64,000 nt of DNA from Acanthosoma haemorrhoidale (GCA_930367205.1 OV884014.1:73449104-73513103); one strand, 5' to 3'. Shown: positions 1-12,896, counted from the stretch's first letter. Notes: generated by a model not told the origin, from the letters alone. Translations and numbers: made by a program.

Positions 1-1534
1 AACACAAATATTATTCCTGACTAATTTTTCAATCTTAAATCTTAGAGTTGCGCTCTACTAGAACTAAAAAAAAGTATACAATTAACGTTTTTAAAATATA
101 TATAGGCTCAACTTAAATAATGCCGATAAGGTAATTTGTACTGCAGATTTGAGCTCTTCTTTCTTATAAAATCAATCACTTATAATTGACGTGTAACAGC
201 CTCGTGTAATTTACTGACTTTGGTGTGTGGAGGACAATCAGTTATGGATCTTAGGAACTTGTTTTGAGTTATCTAAAGTTTTGAATGAATTGGTTAGTTG
301 TTTTTAAAAAAAGTTGTTATCGCGGGATGAAAATGTATTTTCGCACTTATGCACTCCAATTCAGAACAGGGTGTGCAGGCTATGAAAAGCCTATCACTTT
401 AATGAACAGAAGCTATTCTGGTCCGACAGGACACCATTTAAGCTGCGTTTCTTAAATGTCTGGCATATTTTAGTTACATGTCATTGACTTTTGTATCTGT
501 GGAAGTTAAATCTTCAGATATATTGGTCCACCATTGCAAGGAATTATTTACCAAATGCCTCCGAAGAAATCACCTGCAATATTTCACGGATAAGTAAGAA
601 GAGCAATTGATACCCAAGGCTAACACTGGTACAGGGAAGAAGAGCAAATTTCATTGTTAGATGATCTAAGTTGAGAATTAGAACGGAACGGAGTGATTGG
701 GTTTTCTATTTCATCATAGAAATTTATAAAATTGATTGCCACCCCTGGAGGGAGAGATTTTCGATAGTTCCCGACGGTTGATTGCTGTTCAACGATCAGA
801 TAAAACAAACAAACTGTGCACTTTAAGATGTTTTACTTTTATGTTATAATTGTATATATAAACGTACAGGCAAACCAACATGGCCAAGTGGTATAGCCAT
901 AAAATGAACGGTGATTTAAAAAAGAAAAATAATGTTAGTCGCTAAAAATGTTAGCAAAACGATTTCAAAAGAAAGTAAGTAGTTCAGTAGAAAATTCTAA
1001 ATAGTGGCGTTAAAAGAACAGTATTATTAATTAATAAATGACAAAACTCAAACAGCATTTTCCTTTAAAAAATATTTGAAAAAAAAAAAAAAGGTAACAG
1101 GACCTTTTTTCTGAAGAGAAAAGTAATTTAAAGCTTATTTTCCCTTCGAATGAGTAAGGTGAGCCTGAATCAGTGTGAATGGATCAGTGGGTGGGGAGTC
1201 ACGTTGAAAAGTGTAGGCATGTAACCGTAGATATTTTGAATAATAATTGATTGACAGTTGATAGTGCACAACAACGAATCGATTGATAGGGACAATTTAT
1301 ACAGTCTGCCCCTCCTGATTTTGCAAAGGTTACAGGAAATGTTTTATGTATAAAAGTCCGTTTTTTTTCCCTGTTGTCCCTTCCATCGTAGTAGCATCGT
1401 TTATTTTACCTGGCTATTGCCATTATCGATTCTTTTTTTCATTTCCTATATAATAGGAATAATATAATATTATATTAAGTAAAATAATTATTTGTCTAGT
1501 TCCGATCTAATAATAAATAATATTACACACAACC
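1..1534. other. Non-coding AT-rich DNA
   Basis: I see no gene here. Reading frames are short and interrupted, and A/T runs are frequent (for example near 1080-1093). The sequence near 892 resembles a Pol III A box but has no partner B box. Confidence 0.6.
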
Positions 1535-1612
1535 ACACAATTAAGAATTGAACTCACGCTGATCCGTGCCGTAAACAACGCCCTAACTGACCCAGTCATC
1601 CCGGATCTGAAA
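1535..1612 (-). repeat. Possible tRNA-derived SINE head
   Basis: Read on the minus strand, an A-box-like block (TGGGTCAGTTAGG, around 1584-1596) is followed about 27 bases later by a B-box-like GAGTTCAATTC (1546-1556). This is the spacing of an internal Pol III promoter. No convincing cloverleaf forms, so a working tRNA is unlikely. A decayed tRNA-derived SINE is the best reading, but two short motifs could match by chance. Confidence 0.25.
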
Positions 1613-1967
1613 GAATTCTCACCAAGGATATAAATAAGATTTAGAAAATCCTTCTGGCACATTAGAGTGCACTAAGAAAAATGCAATGACTGCGTGAAAG
1701 TATTTTTTTTTAGAGATATCATTACAAGCTTTCATGATGTGGTCGATAGATCTCTAATAATATAGAAATACTTTCTATCTCGAAAGTAGACGCGAGTGAT
1801 GTTTAGTTTCCTCTACTGCTGGACCGATTCCGGCTCCGATTTTATGGGCAGGAAAACATTTTTGCTGCTGAATTGTTTCCATTTCACAGAAATTATATGT
1901 TTTTCTTTCCCAGCATTCCTGAAGCTAATTGAAGATCCCGGTTCGATCGTTAATCAGCCTGCTTTGC

Positions 1968-2512
1968 AATTTACAAAGTTATACTAATGCCAATCTCTAC
2001 ATACGGAATAGAGCTATAAGGGACAGCAAAAAGATCGAACTTGAAGCGTAATCCAATCCTTTCATTCAAGTCCTGAGAGCAACACTAAATGCCCCTTATT
2101 ACCTCAGCAACAAAACCCTTCATAACGATCTTAATATACTCTACATTCTAGAACTTATCCCTTCCAAGTTCTTGGAATTCCATCGTAACCTATCCAACCA
2201 ACCTAATCCCCCAGCAAAGTCATAACACTACGCCGCACATTCCTATAATCCTCCTTGGAGGCTAAAGTGCTACTGGCTTCGTGACGGTGTTACTAATATG
2301 TTTCAGTGAGAGTCCTGGCAATCATGTCCTGAGGGTTTGTGTCTCTCGCGCGATTGGTTAGCTTACATTGGCTCGTATCCAGAGGAGTGTGAGGGACTTC
2401 CCAAACTCCGCTTCTTCCTTCGCATGCGAGGGATGTGACATCCATGTGGATTTTGGAGGTCTCTTGGCTGTTTGTAAATACTGTGTGAATGAAGAATTGT
2501 AAATATGGATTT
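1968..2512 (+). mobile_element. Jockey-type LINE family 1, short old copy (D)
   Basis: This stretch follows the last part of ORF2 and the 3' UTR of the intact copy at 13-16.8 kb. It starts at the codons for the IYKVILKPIWTYGIELWG region and runs into the 3' UTR as far as the block before GTAAATATGG. It is 5'-truncated, has many substitutions and stops, and loses the 3' end with its A tail. No target-site duplication is visible, consistent with an old insertion. Confidence 0.8.
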
Positions 2513-3984
2513 GATCTGAATATTTCACATTTTCAATAGTTTCATGAAACTTTCTTTTGAATACCAAAAAAAAATATTCAAAGAAAAAAATGTATTATAA
2601 TTTTCTTGCATAATATATTTTATTCTAAATGATTAGTTATACTTTAAGTAATTTTGGAAAAAAAACATACATGGCTCATTACACCAATAAGGAATAAGGT
2701 TTAAGGAGGAGGTTATAGTTGGCACTGAGGAACTGTGTGATTGGCTCTCGACTGTTATCTGTCAACCTTTGGTTTTCTTATTCAGACTCACTACTCACCT
2801 ATCCTTAAAAGCTTCTCAAAAACATCCTGAAGTTTGATTTAGTTTAATTGAGACACCCTGCACCATTGCAGGATGCTTGTATGTTTGTGGGCCTGTGTAA
2901 GACGGTAAAAAACCGCATACTCCAGGAAGGTCGTCACGAGTAGTATCAAGGTATATTTAAGGGTGGTTAAAGTCTGTCATCAGCGGAGGACCTTTTATCG
3001 CCTGCTCGGTGCTAGTGGAAAAACCGCGAGCACGGATATCTCATTATGACGGAGAGAATATGTAACGTCTGTGACCCGTTTCTGCGAGACCTGGTGTCAC
3101 GACGCTCATTTGCATCTGAAGCGCCATGTGTTGCTCTAATGACATACATCATCCTATGATGTCGGTAATAGTAGAGCTTTGTTTACACTTTCGCAGTCAG
3201 GCCTAGGACATCGGCGGTTAGCGTAAACACCAAAACGGGAGCCAACAAGGCAACTTTCTACTCATAAAAGTCAACCTATTTGATCCAAGGATCATTTCCT
3301 ACGCAATTCTTCTCCATTGGGCATAAGTAAGAATTTCTCCACTCAATTTTCTGGGTTCGGTGGTTTCTTTTCTTAAAACCAGGAACCATTTTGTTACCAT
3401 GTGGAATCGTTCCTCGTCTTTTTGAGACAGTTCAAGCTAAAAATATGAAAGTTTACATAGCGGTACTATTTGACATAAAAAAAACAAGATGTATAAATAC
3501 ATCTCTATAAAATCTGACAAAGTGCAATTAATGAACTGCAGAATACATATTTTTATCATATTGAGTAGGTTAATATGATCAAATTATAAATCATAATAGC
3601 CTGTTCAAATAATATTTATTATGGGTTGGCTTTAGTGTACGATTATCATGCAAGTTATTAATGGTGTCAATCGGTGACTTGATTTACTTGTTCTTACATT
3701 ATATAAATAAACGAAATTATGAATTGAGAGTCTCCAAGTCAGTATCTGAAAAAACCTAATGTTTGATTTTATTTATTCAACCATTTTTTTCACTTAATAG
3801 CCTTTAAAAAAATGTGAAAAGCTAAAATATCAACTTTTCATCACAATATCTTTTGAAAAGATATACAATAAACATAATATAATACAAAATACACCGATTG
3901 CCGAAGAACCAAAATTTTAGATTGAATGAATCACTTTATGACTGGTATCACCGTGTCACATCTTTGTTGATACTAGCCTAAAAT
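2513..3984. other. Non-coding DNA with a GC-richer patch
   Basis: No coding frame is supported. From about 2850 to 3420 the base composition is richer in G and C than its surroundings, which suggests an old repeat of unknown type. The rest is AT-rich. Confidence 0.5.
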
Positions 3985-4076
3985 TATAGAAGGAGATATT
4001 GGGCTCTTACTTAGTGCACATGGCTTCACGACATGAAGGTTCTGGGTTTGAATCCCTCGTGAACAGGTAAATATTC
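3985..4076 (+). repeat. tRNA-like SINE fragment
   Basis: A good B box (GGTTTGAATCC at 4045-4055) sits inside a GGG/CCC T-arm-like stem, after a small stem with arms CTTCA and TGAAG near 4024-4038. The sequence that follows (GTAAATATTCTTTG) resembles the sequence after the tRNA-like block at 35.7 kb, so the two may be members of one SINE family. The A box is weak. Confidence 0.35.
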
Positions 4077-5211
4077 TTTGAACTGATATTGGTAGAGATG
4101 CTTGATTTCCTAGTAGTATGGATTGAGTTCTTGCTTCATATAAAAACAGAAGTACTTCCTCAACGCAGGACAGCACTTTAAAGTATCTATGTTCACTGCA
4201 AAAAGTATATTGACTATCAAATTACACACTAGGAATTTTCCTTTCTGCATTTTGAGATTCACATAAACTATTTTCATAAAGGCTCAACGGTATTTTATCA
4301 ATAAACAATAGATTAATTATCATTTAATTTATCACAATAAAAATCTAAATTTTATGAAAACAAATTAAAAGACCTTCAACTTGATTTAAACATCATTTAT
4401 TTGGTCAGTTCTGTACAACAGGTGGACCGGGCCAAATAAACTACACATTATTATATTCTATTTGCTAAATCAAACATTATTTCTATAATAGCTTTCATTT
4501 AATTTACCATTTACCGTCTTTAATGTGCCCTTTTATCCATGGAGAAAAACCATAATTTAAATAAATTTTATACTGTGAGAACAGAAGTATTTGAAGATAA
4601 ACTAATTTTCATATCGCATGATAATAAAATGTAACTTGGCATCGATGACGACTGACAAACATTATTTTAAACAGTAATTACCTAATAAACCATGATTTAT
4701 AATTTTCAATGGATTTTGATTCTAAAAGTTTCTTAGCAGCCATTATAGTAGTTATTTCTTTTCAAAAATAATTAATTCCCTTCTCACATCATTTGATTAT
4801 TTGGTTTCTCTAAGTCGCCAAGTTCATTGTAATATGTATTCCGATGTACGCAGAACTATAAAGTTTTTTTTTTTGTAATAACTTTTTTTCCGTTTGTCTG
4901 TTTATGGTTTCAAAGCAATGTGGGACGTTAGCAGTCAGTAAATCTTCACCTGCAGTCAACTCTCGTGTCTTAGTCAAGTAAGTTTCGTATAACTAACTCT
5001 TCCTTAGCAGTGTAGTTTACTCTTGCACTGTAATGCTATCACTATAATTATATATTAAGCAGCCACGAAGTAGTCGTATTGGGTATCAATTTATTTTTTA
5101 TATTCCCTGCTTAAACCTGGTTAACAAACAATTTATTGCACTAAAAATGTTAGTTAAGAGCAAGAAAAACTTTTTTTACGAAATTATAAGAGATTTCCCA
5201 ATGATAACAGT
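4077..5211. other. Non-coding AT-rich DNA
   Basis: No gene, structured repeat or element end is visible in this stretch. Confidence 0.55.
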
Positions 5212-5455
5212 GTTATATTAATAAATAATAATGATAATAATAACAACTTTATTATGATAAAATTACAATCTGCCTTATTGGGCAATAAGTAATTGCGATA
5301 AATGATCTCATTCATACCATATTTACAATTTTCATTTACTCGCTCATTTATACAGTATTTACTAACAGCCGAGAGACCTCCCAAGTCCACAAATTGTCAC
5401 ATCCCTCGCATGCGAAAGAGGAAGCGGAGTCTTGGGAAGTACCCCTCCGGTCCCC
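5212..5455 (-). mobile_element. LINE family 1, 3' UTR fragment (copy E)
   Basis: On the minus strand this is the 3' UTR of the family whose intact copy lies at 13-16.8 kb. It includes the conserved block around TCCGCTTCC and the tail GGCAGATTGTAATTTTATCA followed by AATAAAGTTGTTATTATT. The tail resembles that of copy C (AATAAAGTTGTTGTTA) rather than the plain poly(A) of copies A and B, which suggests a subfamily. It abuts the family 2 fragment that follows. Confidence 0.8.
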
Positions 5456-5965
5456 CCCCCATAGCCCTTTTAAATTTCCAGATAATTATATATAATTATA
5501 GATCCTCAGGTGAATCTGTTTACAAATTTTTTTGTATTTCCTGTAGCATCACTACGTTATATACAGGTTTTGTTATTTTATAGAAATTATATAATGAATA
5601 AACAAGTATAATGATATACATTATACGTGACTGGACTAAACTGACTAATAAAGGTGATGGGGCTCACCTTTTTGATCAACCTTAAAACTAACTTACATAC
5701 TAATTCTTATCCTAATTTTCCCCCGACAGTCTGTTACCATCGATGCGGGAGGGGTGGTGGGGTCATGGTCAGTGTTAAACACTGGGTTTGTCAAGTGCTG
5801 CAACGAGTCAAAAAACTTAATGTGTCTTCGGCGGATGAACTCACCCACCGACGGCTCACCAAGCAACGGGTGCAGGTCAGCGTTCTTCAACCTCTCGAAA
5901 GAGGTATGTCGGACCACTCCGTCAGATATCTTCCGATATTGGGCAGTAGTCTCCTTTAGTTAAAT
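5456..5965 (-). mobile_element. LINE family 2, C-terminal RT and 3' tail fragment
   Basis: The minus-strand frame 5693-5917 contains RHTSFERLKNADLHPLLG and FFDSLQHLTNPVFN. Close matches occur in the plus-strand copies at 34.8-35.5 kb and 47.5-48.3 kb. These residues lie C-terminal to the reverse transcriptase in a Jockey-like LINE distinct from family 1. The 3' end of the element (GGGGCTATGG then a homopolymer) lies at the left edge, where it adjoins family 1 3' UTR in the same orientation. It is 5'-truncated. Confidence 0.75.
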
Positions 5966-6615
5966 AGCACTTCGTTTTTATAGGAGTGTGCATATAATTT
6001 TGTCCTGCTCAGGAAAAACGCTATTAGTTCTTCAAACTCTTGAAAAACAAAGATCAAACTGAAGAAAAACAAGACCTTTTTATAATTTTATATAATCTCT
6101 TGACCTAATGCAAGGCCCATCTGTGTAATTAATTGACAAAAGTAGTGCAGTACATCTACTGTTCTACCATAAGTCAAACCGGTAGTATTTTGTAGTTAAA
6201 AAACTGAAGACAGTTTTTAGAACCCAACAATTACCACTATCGTAAAATTCCAAAGAATGACGAAAGGGGTGGCTCAATACTTTTACGAAAGTAGATCCTC
6301 TTAGTCCGTAGTCGGCAACAAATAAACAAACATACAAAGTCTCTACAATCAAATGTATTCAGCGTAGGTGAAATAAAATAATTGGACAGTATTTTCCTTG
6401 AATTATTCTAACCATGGCACGACCCGATCCGATGTATACAATAAGTCCATTCTTGTGGCTGTGATACAGGACCAACCATTGACAATTGCCGTTTCTCACT
6501 GTTAAGAAAACAAACGACGAGCGTGACCTGACTAGCTCACCTTTCTCCCCCCCCCTCCGTCAATAGCCTACAGAATTACGCCAAAGCCTACGGGGCAAGA
6601 AAACATTACCTTCCA
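5966..6615. other. Non-coding region upstream of transporter gene 1
   Basis: I see no coding frame or recognisable repeat. A short C run lies near 6546-6556. Confidence 0.5.
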
Positions 6616-6616
6616 T

Positions 6617-6656
6617 TTGGGGGTCGTATTTGAGAGCGTTGTAGGCGCACTGGTCT
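6617..6656 (+). repeat. 40-bp exact copy of transporter gene-1 coding sequence
   Basis: These 40 bases (beginning TTGGGGGTCG, ending GCACTGGTCT) are identical to part of exon 2 of the downstream transporter gene, near 8080-8119, where they encode LGVVFESVVGALV. The match stops sharply on both sides. It therefore looks like a short templated insertion or recombination scar rather than the remnant of an old decayed paralogue. Confidence 0.85.
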
Positions 6657-6858
6657 TGTTCCTACAAGGTACGGAAGGCAGTATATAAACAAAAAAAAAA
6701 TTGTGAATGAAGTAATTTTGTATCAGTGGATTCTTAATTATGTAGAACATGTGATATTATCACATATCTCACGTGGCAAACTATTAAATCATGAAGAGTA
6801 TAAAGAAGTGAGATTTAACTGATTGTTTGGAAATTAATTATAAGGCCTACCATTGATT
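6657..6858. other. 5' flank of transporter gene 1
   Basis: This stretch probably contains the promoter or 5' UTR of the gene that starts at 6859. I see no clear TATA box with an initiator, and I cannot exclude a further upstream non-coding exon. Confidence 0.3.
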
Positions 6859-9018
6859 ATGGGGATACTGTGGATCAAGACCAAACCACCTAAGTACCAT
6901 GCGGGACAGTGGTTCGCTACCGCTGTGGGTATTTATCTGTTATTTTATCTGATCGTGTAGCTTTTTTATTTCGTAATTTAGTTTTACATAGATGGTCTTG
7001 ACCGTACTAACCTACGGTTTTCCGTATCTGCATTGTTTGAATTGTATAATTTAAACACCTCCTTGCTATGTATCCTTTGATTGTTTTCTTTACGATTTTT
7101 TAAATATTTCATTTATTTTTTTCGCCACCTATACATAGGTTATACGTCTATTAGGCTGTTTCAGTATGTCATGTAAGTTTGGGGACAGGCCTCTATCACC
7201 ACAGGTCTTTTGAAAATTGGGCGCTCAAGAATTACTATATTCAGAATTGTTGCAGCTATCAGAAACTAGCGCTTCTAGACTGCGGAGTTGACAGAGTTGT
7301 GGAAACTTAAAATGGTCTGTTAATTAGCAGTGAAGTATAACATCTTCTCTTAGGTTTTCAACGTAACGCTACATCATTGATATCAAGTAAACTATTGCTC
7401 CAGAGTCCAGCTGTGGTTTGATGTTAATTTCAGTATCCTTTTTTATTTTTTTAAATCTAAATATGTTGTGAATTGTATAAATATATATTGATGATATTAA
7501 AAATATATATAGAAGGAGGTGACAATTCACGGTAGTAAAAGCAGGGAGCGATTTGATAAGAATTATATAACACCAGTACCAAGACCCTTTTTTTTAAGTT
7601 AGAAATGTAATATTTGTAAATTAGATTAAATATGTAGTCAAAATGAAAATTATACCGTTTAATTTGTGTTCGTATTTTTAGTTTCGTGCTGCTTCTTTTC
7701 AACCGGATTGGCGATGGCATGGACGTCACCAGCTTTTGCAAAAGTTATACACAAACAAGTGGATTTTACCCTTGAACAATACGAGATGTCTTTGATCACT
7801 GCACTAGCATTTGCAGGTAGAATTATGTCTCCAGTACCGATGAGCTACATGATGGACTTAATAGGCAGAAAAGGCGTGCTCATATTCGTAAGGATACTTC
7901 AGATGATTCATTGGCTCATGCTCTACTGCTCTCACAATGTGTGGGTCATGTATTCGGCTAGATTGATCGATGGGTGGTACGGAGGAACAGTACTGTTCGC
8001 CATGCCCCTCTACATCTCAGAGACGATGCACAAAACTGTTAGAGGCAGAGCTCAAGGACTCATGCAGGTTTTCTTCTTATTGGGGGTCGTATTTGAGAGC
8101 GTTGTAGGCGCACTGGTCTCGTATGGCGATCTTCTTCTCACTTCGGCAGGTATCGATCTCGTCTTGCTCTTTTTTATGCTGATGATCCCGGAAACACCTT
8201 ACCACCACCTGATGAAGGGAAGCGAGGAGAAAGCTATAGTGGCATTGCAATGGTTGCGTGGAAGCGACGAGGACATCACAGTGGAACTCGCAAGGATAAA
8301 GAAGGTCATGATAGAACAACTAGAAAACAAGAGTAAATACTCGGATCTATTCCTGTCCAAGCCTCTCCGTAAGGCCTTCACTATCGCCATGGCCCTGTTG
8401 GTGATACAGCGCCTGTCAGGTATGACTACGATGATCCCATACGCCAGCTTCATCTTCCCGGACACTTGGTGGCTGCCGCACGAGAAAGGCCCGATAGTCC
8501 TCAACTGTACTTACCTCTTCATGTGTACTCTCTCTGGCTTCCTGGTTGACTCTTGGGGTCGAAAAAATTTCCTATTTCTCTCCGGCGCTGGATCAAGCGT
8601 CTTCATGGCAGGCTGTGCCATGTGGTTCTACTTTAAACATATAGACTATGACACTTCGGGTACTGAATGGATAGTCGTTGTACTTCTTGTCATTCAAGCG
8701 GGATTCTTCTCCATTGGCTTCTTCTACATTCCAACACTAGTGGCATCCGAGGTGTTCCCCATGAACATGAAGGCAAAGGCTAACGCAATTTCTACTACGC
8801 TCGCTGTTATAGTATCAACCATAATTGTGTATATATTTCTCCCACTTACCAACACATTTGGACTTTATACTAATTTTTGTATATATGCATTGGCCAATTG
8901 CATTGGAGCTTTATACAGTTTGACCATTCTTGAGACGAAAGGCAAAAGCTTAGAAGCTATACAAGCAATTCTGCAGGGAACACGATACAGTTCTACTACC
9001 AACTTTGGTTTTCCATAA
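6859..9018 (+). CDS. Tret1-like: Facilitated trehalose transporter Tret1-like, gene 1 (2 coding exons)
   Basis: This is an MFS sugar-porter protein, expected to have 12 membrane helices and to carry trehalose or another sugar by facilitated diffusion at the plasma membrane. Exon 1 is 6859-6928 (begins MGILWIKTKPPKYHAGQW). The donor is G|GTATTT, the intron is 6929-7681 (753 nt, phase 1), and exon 2 is 7682-9018 after the acceptor TTTTTAG. The total is 468 residues, normal for the family. Visible motifs are loop 2-3 DLIGRK (about 82-87), VRGRAQG (about 143-149), PETP after helix 6 (about 193-196), QRLSGM in helix 7 (about 266-271), loop 8-9 DSWGRK (about 313-318), and ETKGKSLE after helix 12 (about 441-448). 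The helix-7 motif is usually QQxSG; the second Q is R here and also in gene 2. A single-exon reading would start at a GTG inside the intron, so the upstream ATG exon is preferred. The exact substrate is inferred from the family only. Confidence 0.9.
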
Positions 9019-9262
9019 CCAAAAATCGAATAAGAAAGTTTTCTTTTTCTTGCCGATGTCGTAAATATATATTATGACTAGTGTCAGGTGTTTTTTTAGT
9101 ATGGAACTCAACACGACATTCAATTATGTGAAATACGAATAATTTCTTGTTTTAACAAGGCTTCACTTTAAACCTAACCTACTCCAAGTATGCTTAAATA
9201 CAGCAACTGCATAAAAACATATAATAAATGTCTTTTTATTATTATTTGATTAGAACAGATGT
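9019..9262 (+). promoter_or_regulatory. 3' UTR and poly(A) signal of transporter gene 1
   Basis: The stop codon is followed by AT-rich sequence with a canonical AATAAA at 9223-9228, about 205 nt downstream. LINE copy B is inserted right after this, at 9263, so the gene's natural 3' end just escapes the insertion. Confidence 0.55.
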
Positions 9263-11703
9263 TCCTGATCTCCTTGACTTATTTTTCTACAATAGTTTAG
9301 GAACACTAGACTATTCACTCACGCGCCTCGATGACCTCTCCTCTGATCATAGTCCTTTATTATTAACCATTTCCCTAAGACCAATTCACAAACTGCCTCC
9401 TCCTTCATTTATTAGGGGCCCAGTTGACTGGGACCACTTCCGCCAGCTTCTTACAGAGTCCGTGGACCTCAAATTGTCCCTGAAAACATCCCAAGGCCTA
9501 GACAATGCAGTGCATTCCTTCACAACTCTGGTCCAGAGGTCGGCTTGGGAGGCATCGTCACCCAAAAATCCACAATCAAAATCGTTTACCTCAGCATCTC
9601 AAAGATCTAATCCAATCCAAACGCCGCTCCAGAACAGTGTGGCAAAGATCCCGGCATTCTGCTGATCGCCGCTTGTACAATCAATACTGCCGATTGGTAA
9701 AGCGGTGATTGGCTTCGTTCCGTTCCGATTCTTTCAATTCCTACCTCTCCTCTCTGTCTACTAGGAATAACTCCTTGTGGAATGTAACCAAAAAAATACT
9801 AAAGTATCAACCTGTTTCACACCCACTCCGTCGTGAAGATGGGTCCTGGGCGGCTTTGGATGGGGATAGGTCGAAGGAATTTGTTCTGCATCTTACCCAT
9901 ACTTTCACACCTCACCTTTCTCATCAAAACCATACTCACAGCACAACTGTGGAATATTTTCTCACTTCACCTATTCCTCTCTCTTCCACCAAAAGCCGTT
10001 AACCCCTCTCAGGTCAAATACCTTCTGAAAAACTTACCTTACCGAAAATCCCCTGGATATGATCTCCTTACTCCTCAAATTCTCAAACAACTTCCTCCTA
10101 AAGCCATAATCTTCCTAAATTACATATATAATTGCATTATCCGAACGACGCACTTTCCTCTCCTCTAGAAACATTCCATTATTGTCCCATTCGCCAAACC
10201 CGGTAAAGCACCCAATGACGCCTCATCTTACCGTCCAATTAGCCTACTCCCTATCCTCTCCAAAATATTTGAGAAAATCCTCTTAAAACGTCTACTTCCA
10301 ATTGTTGATTCCAAAAACCTTTTTCCCACACACCAGTTTGGTTTCCGCCAACGACATTCCACTGCTCAACAAGGCCTTCGCGTTGTTGATCACATCTCCT
10401 CAGCCCTTAAAACCAAAAAGTATTGCACTGCTGCCTTTCATGATATAGCTGAAGCTTTTGGCAGGGTTTGGCACGCAGGTTTGCTCTACAAGCTCAAAAG
10501 ATATTTACCACAGATCCTTTTCCTAATCCTACAGTCTTACCTTTCAAACCGCTTCTTCCAAGTCTGCTGTGGTTTAGAATATTCTAACTACTATCCCATA
10601 AATGCAGGAGTTCCACATGGCAGTGTCCTGGTCCCCATCCTCTATAACCTATACACCGCTGATGTCCCCTCTACTCCCAAGACCTTCTTGGCCACATTTG
10701 CAGATGACACTGCAGTCTTGTCATCCCACCCAGACCCCGACATAGCATCCCATAACCTTCAAAAACACCTTGACGAGATCGAGTATTGGTGCAACCAATG
10801 GTGGATCAAAGTTAATGAAGCAAAATGCTCCCACATTACCTTCACCCTTTGTCGCAAGTTTATTCCACTAGTTTATTTTAATTCTATTCCTCTCCCTGTA
10901 TCCGAGACAGGCTTCCATCTTGACAAACGACTGACCTGGAACCCACATACGAGACTAAAAAGACAAGAACTAAACAGACGCTTTGGACAACTGCACAGAC
11001 TACTTCAAAGGACATCCCATCTCTCAATAGAAAATAAACTACTAATCTACAAAGTTATACTTAAACCAATCTGGACATACGGAATAGAGCTATGGGGGAC
11101 AGCAAAAAAGTCGAACATTAAGCGTATCCAATCCTTTCAATCAAAAGTCCTGAGAACAATAGTAAATGCCCCTTATTATGTCAGCAACAAAACCCTTCAT
11201 AACGACCTTAACATACCCTACATTCTAGAACTCATCCCTTCCAAGTTTATGAAATTCCACAGTAGCCTTTCCAACCACCCTAATCCTGTAGCACAGTCAT
11301 TGCACTGCGCCACTCATCCCTATAATCCTCCTTGGAGGCTGAAACGGCAGTGGCCTCGTGACCTGCTATAAACGCGTGACAGTGGGAGTCCTGGCAATGG
11401 CCAGTTTCTCCAATCATGTCCTGAGCGTCTGTGGCTCTCGCGCTCTTGGTCAGCCTCTACTGGCTAGTATCCGGTGACGCGGCTGACGGAGGAGCGTGGG
11501 GGGCTTCCCAAGACTCCGCTTTCTCTTCGCATGTGGACTTGGGAGGTCTCTGGGCTGTCTGTAAATATTGTATGAATGAGCGAGTGAATGATGAATTGTA
11601 AATATGGTATGAATGAGAGCATTTATCTAAATTACTTATTGCCTTATAAGGCAGATTGTAATTATAGCACAATAAAGGAATAAAAAAAAACTAAAAAAAA
11701 AAA
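9263..11703 (+). mobile_element. Jockey-type LINE family 1, copy B (5'-truncated, broken)
   Basis: This copy is collinear with copy A from A-position 14372 (inside the endonuclease domain) to the 3' end, with an A-rich tail. It is flanked by the target-site duplication AACAGATGT (9254-9262 and 11703-11711; the leading As merge with the tail). ORF2 is disabled. An 11-bp unit present twice in A occurs once here (near 9563), causing a frameshift. CGA has become TGA near 9706, TGG has become TAG at 10166-10168, and two bases are lost near 9988. A 12-bp in-frame deletion removes VRYL-type residues after the RT palm. The FADD catalytic motif survives in the open frame 10481-11371. It is old enough to be dead but still highly similar to A. 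Confidence 0.95.
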
Positions 11704-11711
11704 ACAGATGT

Positions 11712-12896
11712 ATTAATTAAATAAATATAAATATTAATTGGACCACAATAATTGTTAGGAAATTTCTGAGAAACCTGGCTGGCATTAGTGTTTTATTCTA
11801 TAGTGTTCTTTAGAGTATTGCCTTCATGGATTTTATTTGCTTACCAGACTAGACATGATAGTGAAATCGACTCTACCTGGGGTTAGTTGGCATAGTTGAA
11901 GACTTTCGGGAAAAACGTATTTTGGGGTACAGAACACCGTTACTAAAAAATGGTTCCTGTACAAATCGATAACTGAAAAGTTAACCTGTCAGCAGCAAAA
12001 ATCAAATTTACTGTATCACAGAAAAAAATATAATATCAAAATCTATCCCAACTAGCCCCTGTTTCCATTCTCTATTTCTTTAACAACACAATCTTTGATA
12101 CGACTTGTCCTACTTGTTGCTTTGTATCTATCTATCACTACTTTAAATGACCCTTTAGTCACCTTGGGACGATCTTGAGTAGAAACTTCGTCGGTGATAT
12201 GATCGTTTGGTAAAATAACCTCATGCAAGTGTGATTTAGTGATGTATGTCTGACAGTGAGGTTGTTTATACCCTCCTAGAAGGCATCTGTTAGCCTTGTG
12301 TTGCCTAATGGGTAGTAGTGAGTCCTAATTTACTCCAAACACTCAGATCCTTTACATTCCAATTGCTTGTTCAGTTCAACGGTTACTTTTTCTGTACTCT
12401 TTATATATACGTTGCATGAAACCTTTTTTAAATCTTTTAGCATTAACTTCCATCTTTAAATGAGGATAGCTGATTGATTTCTTAATGCCTGTGATGGTCT
12501 TGCTGCGATTCAGAATGAGGATGTATTTATTAAAAAGATTCACATAGCTCCTTGAGTATGCTAATCTAAATGCTTACTTAAGCTATGTATGCAAATCCAA
12601 ACATAGATAATCTTGCTTAAACCGCTTGTTTCTTTTCAAAGTTAGTAGAGTTAGTAGAAAGCTGTACCAGTCAGACAGACACAAGCTCTAAAAGACACAG
12701 TAAACCTAAGGGTCTTTGATTTAAAATAAATCTACGAAATCCTAAAATCACCGAAAACGAAATAATGAATAGCGCTAAAATTGTATATGTTTGAACCAAT
12801 CTAAAATTTAATAACAAAATTTGGTTGAACAATATAGAATACAAGGCTCTATTGAAAAACACTCAAATGATAAGAAGAATTTCATTTCGTTGGCTA
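11712..12896. other. Non-coding AT-rich DNA
   Basis: No coding frame, RNA gene or element end can be supported here. Confidence 0.5.

Noticed and set aside
892..902. A-box-like TGGCCAAGTGG suggesting a tRNA
   Set aside because: No B box follows within tRNA distance and no cloverleaf can be drawn.
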